DNA of 15,912 nucleotides from Actinomycetes bacterium (GTDB lineage: Bacteria > Actinomycetota > Acidimicrobiia > Acidimicrobiales > Palsa-688), in the NCBI GenBank assembly GCA_021827225.1, contig JAKAXG010000024.1, positions 1 through 15,912 of the forward strand, written 5' to 3'. A program made the position numbers and the translations under genes. Below the pieces are notes generated by a model. The model was not told the DNA's origin, ran no database searches, and worked only from the letters and a program-made list of their open reading frames with translations. This document shows positions 1 to 9,105 of the stretch, piece after piece. Position 1 is the first letter of the stretch. Every line of letters begins with the position of its first letter.

Positions 1-118
1 TGCCCGGGGCCGCGCCGCGGTCCCGGGGCACAGGGCCCGCGGCCCCGGGGCACAGTGCCCGGCGCCCCGATAGGGGCCTTCTGCCACAGCGTCGACAGGG
101 AGAAAGAACGACACGACC
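1..118. repeat. GC-rich leader with short direct and inverted repeats
   Basis: No gene is visible before the sortase start. An 18-mer, CCCGGGGCACAGGGCCCG at 22-39, recurs at 44-61 with one mismatch (period 22), and a truncated CCCGGGGC lies at 3-10. The second copy contains the inverted repeat GGGCAC-A-GTGCCC (48-60). A further stem, GCCCC-GATA-GGGGC, spans 64-77 and is followed by CTTCT. These could be the terminator hairpins of an upstream plus-strand gene or the 5' leader of the sortase cluster. No convincing -35/-10 pair is visible. Confidence 0.45.
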
Positions 119-871
119 ATGTCCCAGCACCGTCTCTCGAGCGCGGCGATGGCCGCCGTGCTGGTGGCCGGCGGCGGCTCCGCACTCGGATGGGCCGCCA
201 CCCATCAAGGCCACGCTCCGCAGCCCGCGGCCGCTGCCGCCGGAACCCTCGACCCCTCCGCGGCCGAGACCGGGCCGGGCCGGGCAGCGACCGGGTCAGG
301 CCGGCGCCCGGCGTCGCCGACCGCTAGCTCGCCCGAACCGAGCCCCGCCAGGATGCCGGCGACGCCCGCCCCGGTGGTCGCGGGGCCCACGCTGCCCCGC
401 TCCCTCCCGACCAGGATCCGCATCCCGGCTATCGGCGTCGACTCGGCGCTGCTCCACCTCGGCGAGAACCCCGACGGCACGCTGCAGGTACCTCCCCTGG
501 ACGGAAGCCCCGAGACCAACATGGCGGGCTGGTTCGACGGCTCGCCCACACCCGGCCAGTTGGGCCCTTCCATCATCCTGGGCCACGTCGACTCGGCCGC
601 CCAGGGTCCGTCGGTCTTCTTCCGTCTAGGAGCGCTGGCCCCGGGGGACCAGGTACTGGTGAACCGCCAGGACGGCACCACCGCGACCTTCACCGTCAAC
701 GCCGTGCGCCGATACACCAAGACGGCGTTTCCGACCTCGAGCGTCTACGGCAACACCGACTACGCAGCTCTCCGGCTCATCACCTGTGGCGGTCCCTTCG
801 ACCCGGCCACCCGCCACTACCTCGACAACATCGTGGTGTTCGCCCACCTGACCGGCGGCGGTCATGGTTGA
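119..871 (+). CDS. Class F-type sortase, membrane anchored
   Basis: This 250-residue protein is a cysteine transpeptidase of the sortase superfamily, predicted to act on the outer face of the membrane. Sortases cleave sorting-signal proteins and join them to cell-wall precursors or other proteins. Residues about 8-27 form a hydrophobic signal anchor, followed by a low-complexity Ala/Pro/Ser linker to about residue 95. The catalytic domain starts at RIRIPAIGVDSALL. The full triad is readable: His156 in LGHVDS, Cys223 in LITCGG and Arg232 in ATRHYLDN. The GWFDGSPTPG and LGHVDS context and the small domain fit class F, common in actinobacteria and usually of unknown substrate. The ATG at 119 has a purine stretch, AGGGAGAAAG (97-106), rather far upstream. 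A start at Met11 would lose the N-terminal part of the anchor and has no ribosome site. The stop overlaps the next gene. No protein in this window has an LPXTG-like C-terminal signal, so the substrate is unknown. Confidence 0.92.
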   Translation: MSQHRLSSAAMAAVLVAGGGSALGWAATHQGHAPQPAAAAAGTLDPSAAETGPGRAATGSGRRPASPTASSPEPSPARMPATPAPVVAGPTLPRSLPTRIRIPAIGVDSALLHLGENPDGTLQVPPLDGSPETNMAGWFDGSPTPGQLGPSIILGHVDSAAQGPSVFFRLGALAPGDQVLVNRQDGTTATFTVNAVRRYTKTAFPTSSVYGNTDYAALRLITCGGPFDPATRHYLDNIVVFAHLTGGGHG

Positions 872-1901
872 CCGGCCGCCGCGGCGCGGCCTGACGGCGC
901 GGCACCTGCAGCTCGGCCTCGCCGTGCTCTGGCTGCTCGACGGGGCCCTGCAGCTGCAGCCGTTCATGTTCACGCAGGGCTTCGCCCGGCAGGTGATCGC
1001 CCCGGCCGCCCAGGGACAGCCGGCGCTCGTCAGCGCCGCCGTCGGATGGGCGGCCCGGCTGGTGGCCGCCCACCCGGTCGCCTGGGACGCCGGCTTCGCC
1101 GCCGTCCAGATCCTCATCGGACTCGGCCTGATATGGTCCCGCACGGCCCGCCTGGCCCTGCTGGGATCCTTCGCCTGGGCGGCCGGGATCTGGTACCTCG
1201 GCGAGGGCCTCGGCGGTATCGGGGGCGCCCACACCTCGCTGCTCGTCGGCGCCCCCGGGGCGGTCGCGGTGTATGCCGTCATCGGGGCCGCGGCCTGGCC
1301 GGATCCGGCCAAGCCCCCGGCCCGCTCTCCTGCGGCGGTGACCGCCTGGCTGCTCTCTGGCGGTCACAACCGGCCGCCCCGAAGCTGGGCCCCGGCGGCC
1401 TGGGCGCTCATCTGGGTGGGCGACGCCGTGTTCCGGCTGCTTCCCGGCCAGAACCGAGCCGGCGACCTGGCGTCCACCATCGCAGGCAACGCCGGCTCGG
1501 CGCCGGCATGGCTGGCCTCCCTCGACCGGGCGGTCGCCTCCGGAATGCGTCACGGCGGCACCTCGCTGGTCGCCGCCTTCTTCGCCGTCGAGGTGGCGAT
1601 CGGGCTGCTCGCCCTGGCCTCTCCCCCCGTCCGGGCGGTCGCTGCCGGCGCCGGCATCGCCCTGGCCGCGTTCTTCTGGCTGGTCGGCCAGAGCCTGGGA
1701 GGCATCTACAGCGGCCAGGCCACCGACCCCAGCACCGCCATCCCGCTGGCCCTGCTCGGCGCCGCCCTGCTCTACCTCCCCGGCCGGCGGGCCGCCGTGC
1801 CGGCTCCCGCAGCGGCAGCGGCAACAGCGGCGGCCAGCAGGAGGCGAGCACACCGTCAGCCTGTGCGAGGATATTTTGAAGTGGCGCAGGACCGGCTCTA
1901 G
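864..1901 (+). CDS. Internally duplicated eight-helix integral membrane protein
   Basis: This 345-residue hydrophobic protein has about eight predicted transmembrane segments, roughly at residues 14-30, 75-92, 98-115, 128-149, 180-195, 235-252, 260-280 and 290-305. It is two copies of a four-helix unit. W23-L-L-D26 in the first half matches W184-V-G-D187, and W110-YLGEGLGGI119 matches W272-LVGQSLGGI281, at a constant offset of 161-162 residues. The four-helix unit is broadly reminiscent of DoxX-like small membrane proteins, but I cannot assign a family firmly and no catalytic or heme motif is evident. The C-terminus (about 310-345) is an Ala-rich, then Arg-rich cytosolic-looking tail. The ATG at 864 overlaps the sortase stop by 8 nt, implying translational coupling and co-expression with the sortase. 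A role in envelope assembly is inferred from context only. Confidence 0.82.
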   Translation: MVDRPPRRGLTARHLQLGLAVLWLLDGALQLQPFMFTQGFARQVIAPAAQGQPALVSAAVGWAARLVAAHPVAWDAGFAAVQILIGLGLIWSRTARLALLGSFAWAAGIWYLGEGLGGIGGAHTSLLVGAPGAVAVYAVIGAAAWPDPAKPPARSPAAVTAWLLSGGHNRPPRSWAPAAWALIWVGDAVFRLLPGQNRAGDLASTIAGNAGSAPAWLASLDRAVASGMRHGGTSLVAAFFAVEVAIGLLALASPPVRAVAAGAGIALAAFFWLVGQSLGGIYSGQATDPSTAIPLALLGAALLYLPGRRAAVPAPAAAAATAAASRRRAHRQPVRGYFEVAQDRL

Positions 1902-1930
1902 CAGGGTGCGGACGCCGGACGGGGAGGGCG

Positions 1931-3283
1931 GTGAGCAGGTTGAGCATCGGGAGCCGGGAAGGGGCGGCGACCAGGCTGGCGCGCTCCGCCGCGGGCATGG
2001 CCGCCGTGGCGGTCGTCGCTGCGCTGGTGTCGGCGTGTTCCAGCGGCGGGCACAGCAGCCTTCCTGCGGGAGAGGGATCGGCTGGAGAGGCGTCCAGCGC
2101 CAAGCATCCGGCCAGCACCACCACCACGACGGTGGGTCCGCATTTCACGATCAGCCCCGGCGACGGAACCGCCGGCGCCGACCCGTCGGCGGGCATAACC
2201 GTCACGGCGAGCGACGCCACCCTGACCAACGTCACCGTGCAGACCGCCGGCGATCCCGTGTCGGGGGCCCTCAGCCAGGGAAACACCGTCTGGCACAGCC
2301 AGGGGACGCTCGACGTCTCACAGAGCTACAAGGTGACGGCCACCGGGGTCCGACCGGGCGGTAGGACCGTCACCAGCGTGAGCACGTTCCACACCCTCAC
2401 CCCGACCAAGACCTTCCGGACGGAGATCTTCGAGGGAACCAACCAGACCTACGGCGTGGGCATGCCCATCATCCTGTATTTCAACCAGCACATCGTCGAC
2501 AAGGCGGCGGTGGAGCAGGCCCTGCAGGTCACCACGTCCAAGCCGGTGGTCGGAGCCTGGTACTGGGACGATCCCTGCAACATGGCCACCACCTGCGCTT
2601 ACTTCAGGCCGCGTGACTATTGGCCGGCCGATACCACGGTGAGCTTCACCGGCCACCTCGACGGTGTGCAGGGCGCACCCGGCGTGTACGGCACCTACAC
2701 CCTGAGCCAGACCTTCAAGATCGGCCCGTCGCTGGTGGCCGTCGGGAACACCGCCACCCACCGCACGCAGATCTATCAGGACGGCAAGCTTCTCTACAAC
2801 TGGCCCATCAGCTCCGGCCGGCCCGGCGACGACACCCCCGACGGCAGCTACCTGACCATCGACAAGCACAACCCGGTGCAGATGGTCGGACCGGGCTACA
2901 ACATCTCGGTCCCGTGGTCGGTGCGCTTCACCTGGAGCGGGGACTACTACCACGACGCCTACTGGTCGGTAGGCCAGCAGGGGTTCCAGAACGTCAGCCA
3001 CGGGTGCGTGAACCTGGCGCCGGCGGACGCCCAGATCTACTACGGCCTCGCCGTCCCCGGCGACCCCATAACCATCGTCGGCAGCCCGGTGGCCGGTACA
3101 TGGGACAACGGCTGGACCGAGTGGTTCCTGAGCTGGGACCAGTACCTGAAGGGCAGTGCCCTGCACGAGGCGGTGGTGGCCGGACCGAGCGGCAGCAACT
3201 TCGTGGACCCGGCGTCGCTGCCTCCCTCGGCCGCCACCGCCCCGTTGTTGACCTCGCCGGCCAACAACTCGGCTGCGCAGTAG
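1931..3283 (+). CDS. L,D-transpeptidase lipoprotein (Ig-like domains plus YkuD)
   Basis: This 450-residue secreted lipoprotein is predicted to form 3-3 cross-links in peptidoglycan. The N-terminus has a basic region (residues 9-18), a hydrophobic core and a lipobox V33-S-A-C36, so Cys36 should be lipidated. After a Ser/Thr linker, two Ig-like domains follow (about 73-155 and 156-262), then a YkuD catalytic domain (about 265-390). The signature SHGCVN gives the nucleophile Cys359, with His357 and the upstream His341. The C-terminal segment contains W-D-N-G-W-T-E-W, like the C-terminal subdomain of mycobacterial LdtMt2-type enzymes, and then a disordered Pro/Ser/Ala tail. The start is GTG with GGGGAGGG at 1921-1928. 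The spacer is short, but an ATG at codon 23 would remove the basic n-region. It lies 29 nt after the membrane-protein gene and is probably in the same operon. Which Ldt paralog group it belongs to is not decidable here. Confidence 0.93.
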   Translation: MSRLSIGSREGAATRLARSAAGMAAVAVVAALVSACSSGGHSSLPAGEGSAGEASSAKHPASTTTTTVGPHFTISPGDGTAGADPSAGITVTASDATLTNVTVQTAGDPVSGALSQGNTVWHSQGTLDVSQSYKVTATGVRPGGRTVTSVSTFHTLTPTKTFRTEIFEGTNQTYGVGMPIILYFNQHIVDKAAVEQALQVTTSKPVVGAWYWDDPCNMATTCAYFRPRDYWPADTTVSFTGHLDGVQGAPGVYGTYTLSQTFKIGPSLVAVGNTATHRTQIYQDGKLLYNWPISSGRPGDDTPDGSYLTIDKHNPVQMVGPGYNISVPWSVRFTWSGDYYHDAYWSVGQQGFQNVSHGCVNLAPADAQIYYGLAVPGDPITIVGSPVAGTWDNGWTEWFLSWDQYLKGSALHEAVVAGPSGSNFVDPASLPPSAATAPLLTSPANNSAAQ

Positions 3284-3329
3284 CGGGGGCCGGCGGGCCG
3301 GCGGGCCGCCACGCCGTCGCTCGGGCGCG

Positions 3330-3350
3330 CCGGTCGCGTGACGCGACCGG
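3330..3350. terminator. Perfect 9-bp hairpin, possible terminator of the plus-strand cluster
   Basis: CCGGTCGCG (3330-3338) pairs perfectly with CGCGACCGG (3342-3350) around the loop TGA. It lies 47 nt after the L,D-transpeptidase stop. There is no run of T after the stem, only ATCTT nearby, so this would be a non-canonical GC-rich actinobacterial terminator. It is symmetrical and could act on either strand. Confidence 0.45.
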
Positions 3351-3444
3351 ACAGGATCTTGGGGACGGCTCGTTTCCTGGCGCGTTGTGACACCGATTCG
3401 CGCGCTTTTGGGACACGATCTTGGCGCCGGCGAAGATCGTGTCC
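3349..3444. repeat. Perfect 12-bp inverted repeat plus a direct copy of its motif
   Basis: GGACACGATCTT (3411-3422) is followed by a 10-nt spacer containing the palindrome GGCGCC and then its exact reverse complement AAGATCGTGTCC (3433-3444). A near-identical direct copy, GGACAGGATCTTGG, lies at 3349-3362 (13 of 14 positions matching 3411-3424). GTGACAC also flanks the structure at 3387-3393 and 3448-3454. The arrangement could be a terminator, a dispersed REP-like or MITE-like element, or a protein-binding site. No downstream T-run supports an ordinary intrinsic terminator. Confidence 0.55.
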
Positions 3445-3494
3445 GGTCGTGACACGCGGAAGGGCCTGGCGGTGACGGCGCGGCGGGGTGGAGG

Positions 3495-3587
3495 GCCGGA
3501 GACGTGCCGGGCGGCCGACTCGCCGCCCCCGCCGGCCCACCCCGCCGGAGACGTGCCGGGCGGCCGACTCGCCGCCCTCGCCGGCCC
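3495..3587. repeat. 44-bp tandem duplication
   Basis: The block beginning GCCGGAGACGTGCCGGGCGG at 3495-3538 recurs at 3544-3587 with a single difference (T instead of C at 3578), giving a 49-bp period. It lies outside any gene, just downstream of the minus-strand operon stop. With only two copies and no unique spacers it is not a CRISPR array. It looks like a recent slippage or duplication event, or a two-copy minisatellite that may vary between strains. Confidence 0.8.
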
Positions 3588-3589
3588 CC

Positions 3590-3604
3590 GCCGGCCGGGC
3601 CGGC
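3590..3604 (-). terminator. GC-only inverted repeat directly behind the minus-strand operon stop
   Basis: GCCGGCC (3590-3596) and GGCCGGC (3598-3604) are perfectly complementary around a single base, immediately 3' of the stop codon of the giant gene (TGA, 3608-3606 on the minus strand). The loop is too short for the full stem, but a slightly opened hairpin is possible. No T tract follows. A terminator or mRNA-end stabiliser is plausible; chance in such GC-rich sequence is also possible. Confidence 0.3.
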
Positions 3605-3605
3605 C

Positions 3606-6600
3606 TCAGCCGACCGAGTAGTTCTGGCCGGGCGACGGCGTCCCGGAGGTCACAGAGAACGCACCGGTGATGCCGGACGGTGAGAGCTTCGCAGGGGCGG
3701 CGGCGGTCGTGGTGGCCTCTTCCCAGTACTGCCCGGGGGCCAGGCCGGCGAAGGTGTAAGGGGTGGCGCCGGCGACCAGGGTCACCACCTGCGGGGTACC
3801 CACCTTGGTGGCGCAGGTGCTGTCCGAGCACAGGGTGACGGTCACGCTGGTGCCGGCGGTGCCGGCGGTGCCGCTGACCGTGCCGGTCAGGCTCCCGCCG
3901 TAGGTGAACGTCGGCCCGGGGGCGGTGCCGCCGGAGGTGACCGTCACCGGGTTGGGAACCCCGCTGGACGTGGCCCCGGTGACCTCGACGTAGTAGCTGC
4001 CCGGGTCCAGGCCGGTGAGGCTGTACGCCCCCGACGTGGGTGCCGAGGTCTTCACCGGGGTGGTGCAGGGGTAAGCGCTGCACACGTCGACCGTCACCGG
4101 CCCGGCCGTGGTGGTGACCGTGCCGGTGATGCCGCCGGTGTAGTCCACCGACACCGGCGCCGAGACATTGGAGCTGCCGATGGAGACCTGGAACGTCGCC
4201 CCGCTGGCGATGGTCAGTGACCCGACGGTGGCGGTGTAGTCGTTCGACGGGTCAGGGTTGACGGAGCTGAAGGTCGCCATACCGCTGGAATTGGTGGTGG
4301 CCGATATGCCCGTGATCGGGGTGAGCGGAGAGTCCGTGATGGTCACCGTCAGGCCGGCGGGGACCGGAGCCCCCGTCGTGGCGTCGGTGACGGTCACCGT
4401 CACCGGTACCGGCGCCGGCGACACGGTAAGGGTGGGGGTGGCGGAGACCGGGCCGGTCGGCGGCGAGGTGGTGGAAAGGTCGACGGTGTCGGTGTTGGAG
4501 GGGCTGTACCCGCTGGTCCCGGTCGACGCCTGGACGGTGTAGCTGCCGAGCGGCAGGTAGTCGCTGGTGTACTGGCCGGTGGAGCCGACGCTGACGGTGT
4601 CGACCGGCCCGGAGGAGTTGCTGAAGGTGACGGTCAGGTCGCTGGGGCTGATGGAGGAGTTCGCCGACACCGCCGCCGTGCCGGTGATGGTGCCCATCAG
4701 GACGGTGAAGGTGGCGCTCGCCGCCGGGGCGGAGGTGGACGTGGCCGGCACGTACTCCGCCACGTTGCCGCCGGGGCAGACGAGCAGGCCGTCGTCGGCC
4801 TGGGCCGGGACGCCCGAGCCGGTGACGGTCAGGTCGTAGAAGTCGGGCACCACCCCGGAGAACGACGCCTTGCCGTTGACCGGCACCGAGGCGGTCTGGC
4901 TGTTGCCGAACCCGGTGGCGGCCAGCGTCCCCCCGTTCGGGCAGGTGAGCGACAGGCCGGTGGGCGGGGTGGCCGGCGACAGGGAAACGGTGTCACCGGT
5001 CAGGCTGACGCCCTTCAGGTTGGTACCGACCGCGACCGAGAGGTTGACCGGGCTGGGGGTCAGCGACACGTCCTGGATGGTGGTCAGCGACGGGGAGGTG
5101 ACGAAGCTCTGCTGGTAGCCCGAGGCGTACTGGTATCCGGCCAGGGTGGCCTCCAGCCGGTAGCTGCCGTCGGTGATCTTCACCGATGAGGCGCTCGGGA
5201 ACTTGTAGGAGCCGTCGGCGCCGGTGGTCATCGAGTCGACCTTGTTGCCCTTGCTGTTGAGCAGTGTCACCACCACGCCGGCCAGCGGGCAGGGGTTCTG
5301 CGCCGGGGTGGCGCACGAGCCGGGGGTGGTGACCGTGCCCTCGACGGTGTCGTAGTTGAGGGTGAGCGACACCGAGGTGGTGCGGGCCTGATCGCCGATG
5401 TGGTAGCCGATGGTCTCGGTGAGGGGGGCGTACTGGGCCAGCGCGAAGCTGTAGGTGTAGGTAGTCGGATCGGGCGCCGGTGTCATCACCGCGGTGCCGG
5501 TGGCGTCGGTGGTGCCGGTGACCGTGCGGCCGATGGTGCTGGTGCCCACGATGGCCACCCCCTGCAGCGGCGTCCCGCCGGCCCCGGTGACGGTGAAGGT
5601 CTGCGGGACCTGGGTGGCGGCCACGTCGATGGGGCTGCCGCCGTTGACGGCGTTGTCGCCGGCCACCACCGTCACCGGGTAGGTGGTGGTCGGGGAGGTG
5701 TAGCCGGCGGGGGCGGTGATGCCCACGCTGTACACCGACGACGGGCAGATGCCGCCGTCGCTGGCCGAGGGGTTGGTGATGGTGAAGGTCCCGTCGGTGC
5801 CGGTGGCCGCCGACAACGTCGCCGGGGTCGCGGCGGCGCTGCAGCCGGTGCCGGCGGTGGTCAGGGTGGCGGTGATCTTGGCGCCGGCCAGGGGGCTGGC
5901 GCTGTTGTAGATCAGCCCGTCGACCAGCCCGCTGAGGTATCCCTCGGCGGTTAGCAGCGGGGCGTCGGTGACGGTCGAGGGGGTGGTGGCCGCCGGGAGC
6001 GTCTCGTGGCTGACCGACGTCTGGTAGCCGGGGGCGGCCACGGTGACGGTGTAGTCGTTCTCGGTGGAGGTGAGATCCCCGATGGTGGCCGTCCCGACCG
6101 ACGAGCTCAGGGGGACGGTGGCCACCGTCTGGCCGGCGCCGTTCTGCACGGTGACCGTCGGGTAGCCCAGGCCGGGCAGCGGGCTGAAGGCGGGGGTGAC
6201 GACCAGCGTGACGTGGGCGGTCAGGCTGATGGCGCCGACGCCCAGGTTGGCGGTCGGGTCGGGGGTGGGCCCGGGGGTGTAGGTGTAGGTGCCGTCGGTG
6301 ACCGTCGGCGGCCCCCCGCCGCCCACGCCCAGGGTGTCGGTGCAGGTGGCGTCGCACAGCGGCACGGAGAAACCCTCCAGCACGGCGGTGTCGTAGCCGG
6401 TGTCGGTGAAGGTGAGGTTGTAGACGCCGGGATAGGCCTCACCGGTGCCCTGGCCCGATTCCTGCCAGACGATGTTGTCGGTGGCCGAGGCGTTGGTGCT
6501 GATCGACAGGCCGGCCGCCGCCGGGGCCACGCTGATCGACGCCCCCACCGGCGACGCCAGGGTGCCGGTGACCGTGCTGGGGTTGGGGGTCAGGGTGAAC

Positions 6601-9105
6601 GCCTGGGTGGCGAAGCCGGCGTCGGTGGTGTTGGTGGCCGAGGAGAAGTGCTGGAAGGCCCCGCCGTCGACGGTGAAGGTGGCCGCCCCCGGGACGGTGC
6701 CGACCAGGGCGGACGCCGGGATGGTCCAGATGCCCGAGCCGCCCACGGTGGTGGCGGGGATCGTGCGGCTGCCGGTGCCGCCGCCGGGTTCGGTGGCGGT
6801 CACGCTGAGGGCCACCACCGCCGGCTCGTCGGCGGCGGACAGCCCCGGACAGGCGCCGACCGCGGTGGCGCTGGCCGCGCAGGTGAGCACGCCGGTCGGG
6901 GTCCGCCACGGGAACGACACGGTGATGCTCACCCCCGGGGTGGGCGGCACCAGCAGGGCGCTGTCGACGGTGGTGTTGTTGTACACCGCGGTGAACGGCG
7001 CCGAGGTCGGCGCGCTGTAGACCACCTTGTTGGAGTCGGTGTAGGTGAACGAGGCGGTGAACGGGGCGCCCACCAGGTTCAGCGGCAACGGGATGTCCAG
7101 CTCGTTGGAGGTGCCGGTCCCGGTGCAGCTCAGGCTGAACCCGGCGCTGGCCGTGCCGGCCACCCCGTTGACGGTGACCGTGACCCCGGGGGTGGGCACG
7201 GGAGCGGTGGCCCCGGCCGGGTAGGTGAAGGTCTTGACCCGGTAGTCGGGCAGGAGGGTGAGCACCGGGCTGGGGTTGGCGGTCCCGGGGGCGCCGTTGA
7301 GCAGCACGTCGACGCCGGGCTGGAGCTGCACCGAGGTGGTGAGAGGCTTGTACGGGCTGGTCCCGGCGCAGCCCCCGGTGCCGCTGACCGGGGGTCCCTT
7401 GACCACCAGGGTGTAGTTGCCGTGGGGCAGGCCGTCGAACTCGAAGCCGCCCTGGGCGGGCGTCGCCCCCGAGGCGGTCGGGTCCGTGACCGGCTGGTAC
7501 ACGATCCCGGTCTGGGCGTTGGTCATGGTCACCACCGGGAAGGGGACCCGGGCGCCGGTCCCGTCGACGACCACCCCGGCCACGCGGTCCAGCTGGGGCA
7601 TGAGGATGGTGGGGGCGAAGGCCAGCGCCCCCAGGGCCAGGGTGACCTGCACGGTGGTGGACTCGAAGGCGACCGGCGCCAGCAGGTGGCTGGCCAGGTC
7701 CAGGCTCTGGCAGGTGGTGGCGGTGGGGCAGTCGGCGGTGACGGTGTGGGTGCCGGGCGCCACGTCGTGGACGGCGAACGCCCCGCTGGCGTCGGTGATG
7801 ACCGAGGTGGGCTGCCCGTCGAGGGATATCTCCGCCCCGACCACCGGCTTGGCGGTGGCCAGGGACTCCACCACCCCCTGCACGGTGCCGGTGGCCAGGG
7901 ACTGCTGGGGCACCGGGGTCAGGCTGAGGTTGACGGTCTGCACCTGGCCGGGGGCCACCGACACCTGGGCCGACACGGTGGCGTAGCCGTACTTCTCGAG
8001 GGTGAGCACGTACTGGCCGGGCGGTACCTGCGGGAAGCTGAAGCTGCCGACGGTGCCGCCGGAGGTGGTGAGGGTCTTGTAGGTGTTCTGCTGGTTGGCC
8101 AGGACGGCCCCGGCTCCGGCCAGCCCGGCGCCCGCCGCGCTGGCCAGCCCGGTGACCTCGGCGGTGGAGGGGGTGACGGTGGCGTTGACCGTGGCGTTGT
8201 CGGTGCTGGGGTCGGAGGTCAGCGAAACCTGCTGGGTCTGGCTGACGTAGCCGGGGCCGGCGATGGTGAGGGCGTAGATCCCCGGTACCGGCAGGTCGGG
8301 CAGGGAGTAGGTGCCGACGGCGCCGACGGTGGTCGTGGTGGTGGTGCGCGACATGGCGGCGTCGGAGATGGTGACGCTCAGGCCGCCGACCGGCTGGCCG
8401 GTCCGGGCCGAGACGACGGTGCCGCCGACCGATCCCTCACCCGGGGTCATGTTCAGGGTGACCGGGCTCTGGCTGGAGCCGGCCCCCAGGGTGACCAGAC
8501 TGGTCTGTGTGCTGTAGCCGGGCAGGGTGGCGGTGATCAGGTAGGTGTCGGGGGTGGTCAGCCCGTGCACCGCCCAGCTGCCCACCGCCCCCACCGTCGG
8601 GGTGCGGGTGGTGAGGCTGACGGTGCCGTCGGTGATGGTCAGCTGCACCCCGCCTAGCGGCCCGTGGGGCCCGTCGACCGTGCCGGACAGGGACCCGGCG
8701 CCGGGGACCAGCCGGGCGGAGAGGCTGAGCGGCTTCCCGTCCCCGGTGACGTCGACCACGTAGTCGGCGGTGGCGTAGCCGGCTTTGGAAAAAGACACCA
8801 GGTAGTACCCCGGCTGACCGATCCCGGCGAAGGCCCAGAACCCGTCGGGGGAGGTGGTGGTGGTCATGGCCTTCAACGGCGTTCCCGGGGTGGGTGCCGA
8901 CGCCGCCGTCAGGGCCGGGCCGTACAGCTTGGTCAGCGGGGCGCTGGTGGCCGAGGTGAGCACGGCCCGCGACGACGCCGGGGCGATGTCGGCGGCGGCC
9001 ACCGCCACCGGGGTGGGGGAGTCGGTCAGCGAGGTGGGCGTCACCGTCACGGTCACCCCGCCGGGGGTGCTGGCCGCCACCTTGCCGCTCAGCCGGCTGG
9101 GCAGC
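3606..9105 (-). repeat. Protein-level array of beta-sandwich repeats in paralog C
   Basis: From the first seed RLSGKVAAS to the C-terminus (about 1830 residues), the protein is almost entirely repeats of roughly 80-100 residues. The consensus runs G-[ST]-[LVI]-x-G-x-V, then P-[LV]-G-G-V-x-[LV]-x-[IV], a DG-x-[FY] or VG-x-[FY] strand, LPPG-x-Y-x-[LV] and x-x-GY. Repeats near the membrane resemble those of paralogs A and B most closely. Those in the middle are longer, Cys-containing and more degenerate. Boundaries are approximate and the exact copy number cannot be counted reliably by eye. Confidence 0.7.

Larger units (their letters stand above)
3284..3605. other. Convergent intergenic region, no gene
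   Basis: This 322-bp stretch separates the plus-strand L,D-transpeptidase from the minus-strand operon end. I see no credible coding frame: the small open frames here are GC-driven and lack ribosome sites. It holds a CCGGCGGG-type micro-repeat (about 3293-3308), two perfect hairpins (3330-3350 and 3411-3444), a repeated GACA[C/G]GATCTT motif, a 44-bp tandem duplication (3495-3587) and a self-complementary GCCGGCC/GGCCGGC element (3590-3604) directly behind the minus-strand stop codon. Termination for both converging transcripts is the simplest role. Confidence 0.7.

Noticed and set aside
780..2296. Minus-strand open frames opposite the sortase cluster (780-1853, 1408-2286, 1898-2296)
   Set aside because: Low-complexity Gly/Arg/Ala translations with no ribosome site, lying opposite genes whose catalytic motifs are unambiguous.
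3495..3587. CRISPR array
   Set aside because: Only two copies, 5-bp separation and no spacers of unique sequence.
3421..3670. Small plus-strand open frames at 3421-3621 and 3488-3670
   Set aside because: They run through the hairpin and tandem duplication, lack a ribosome site and encode low-complexity Pro/Arg sequence.
6006..8657. Long plus-strand open frame (883 codons) opposite the giant gene, with similar ones at 8664-10217, 12814-15258 and 5400-5954
   Set aside because: The translations are Gly/Arg/Ala/His-rich without domains, and the frames exist because third-position G/C bias removes stops on the opposite strand. The minus-strand frames show coherent repeats and helices.
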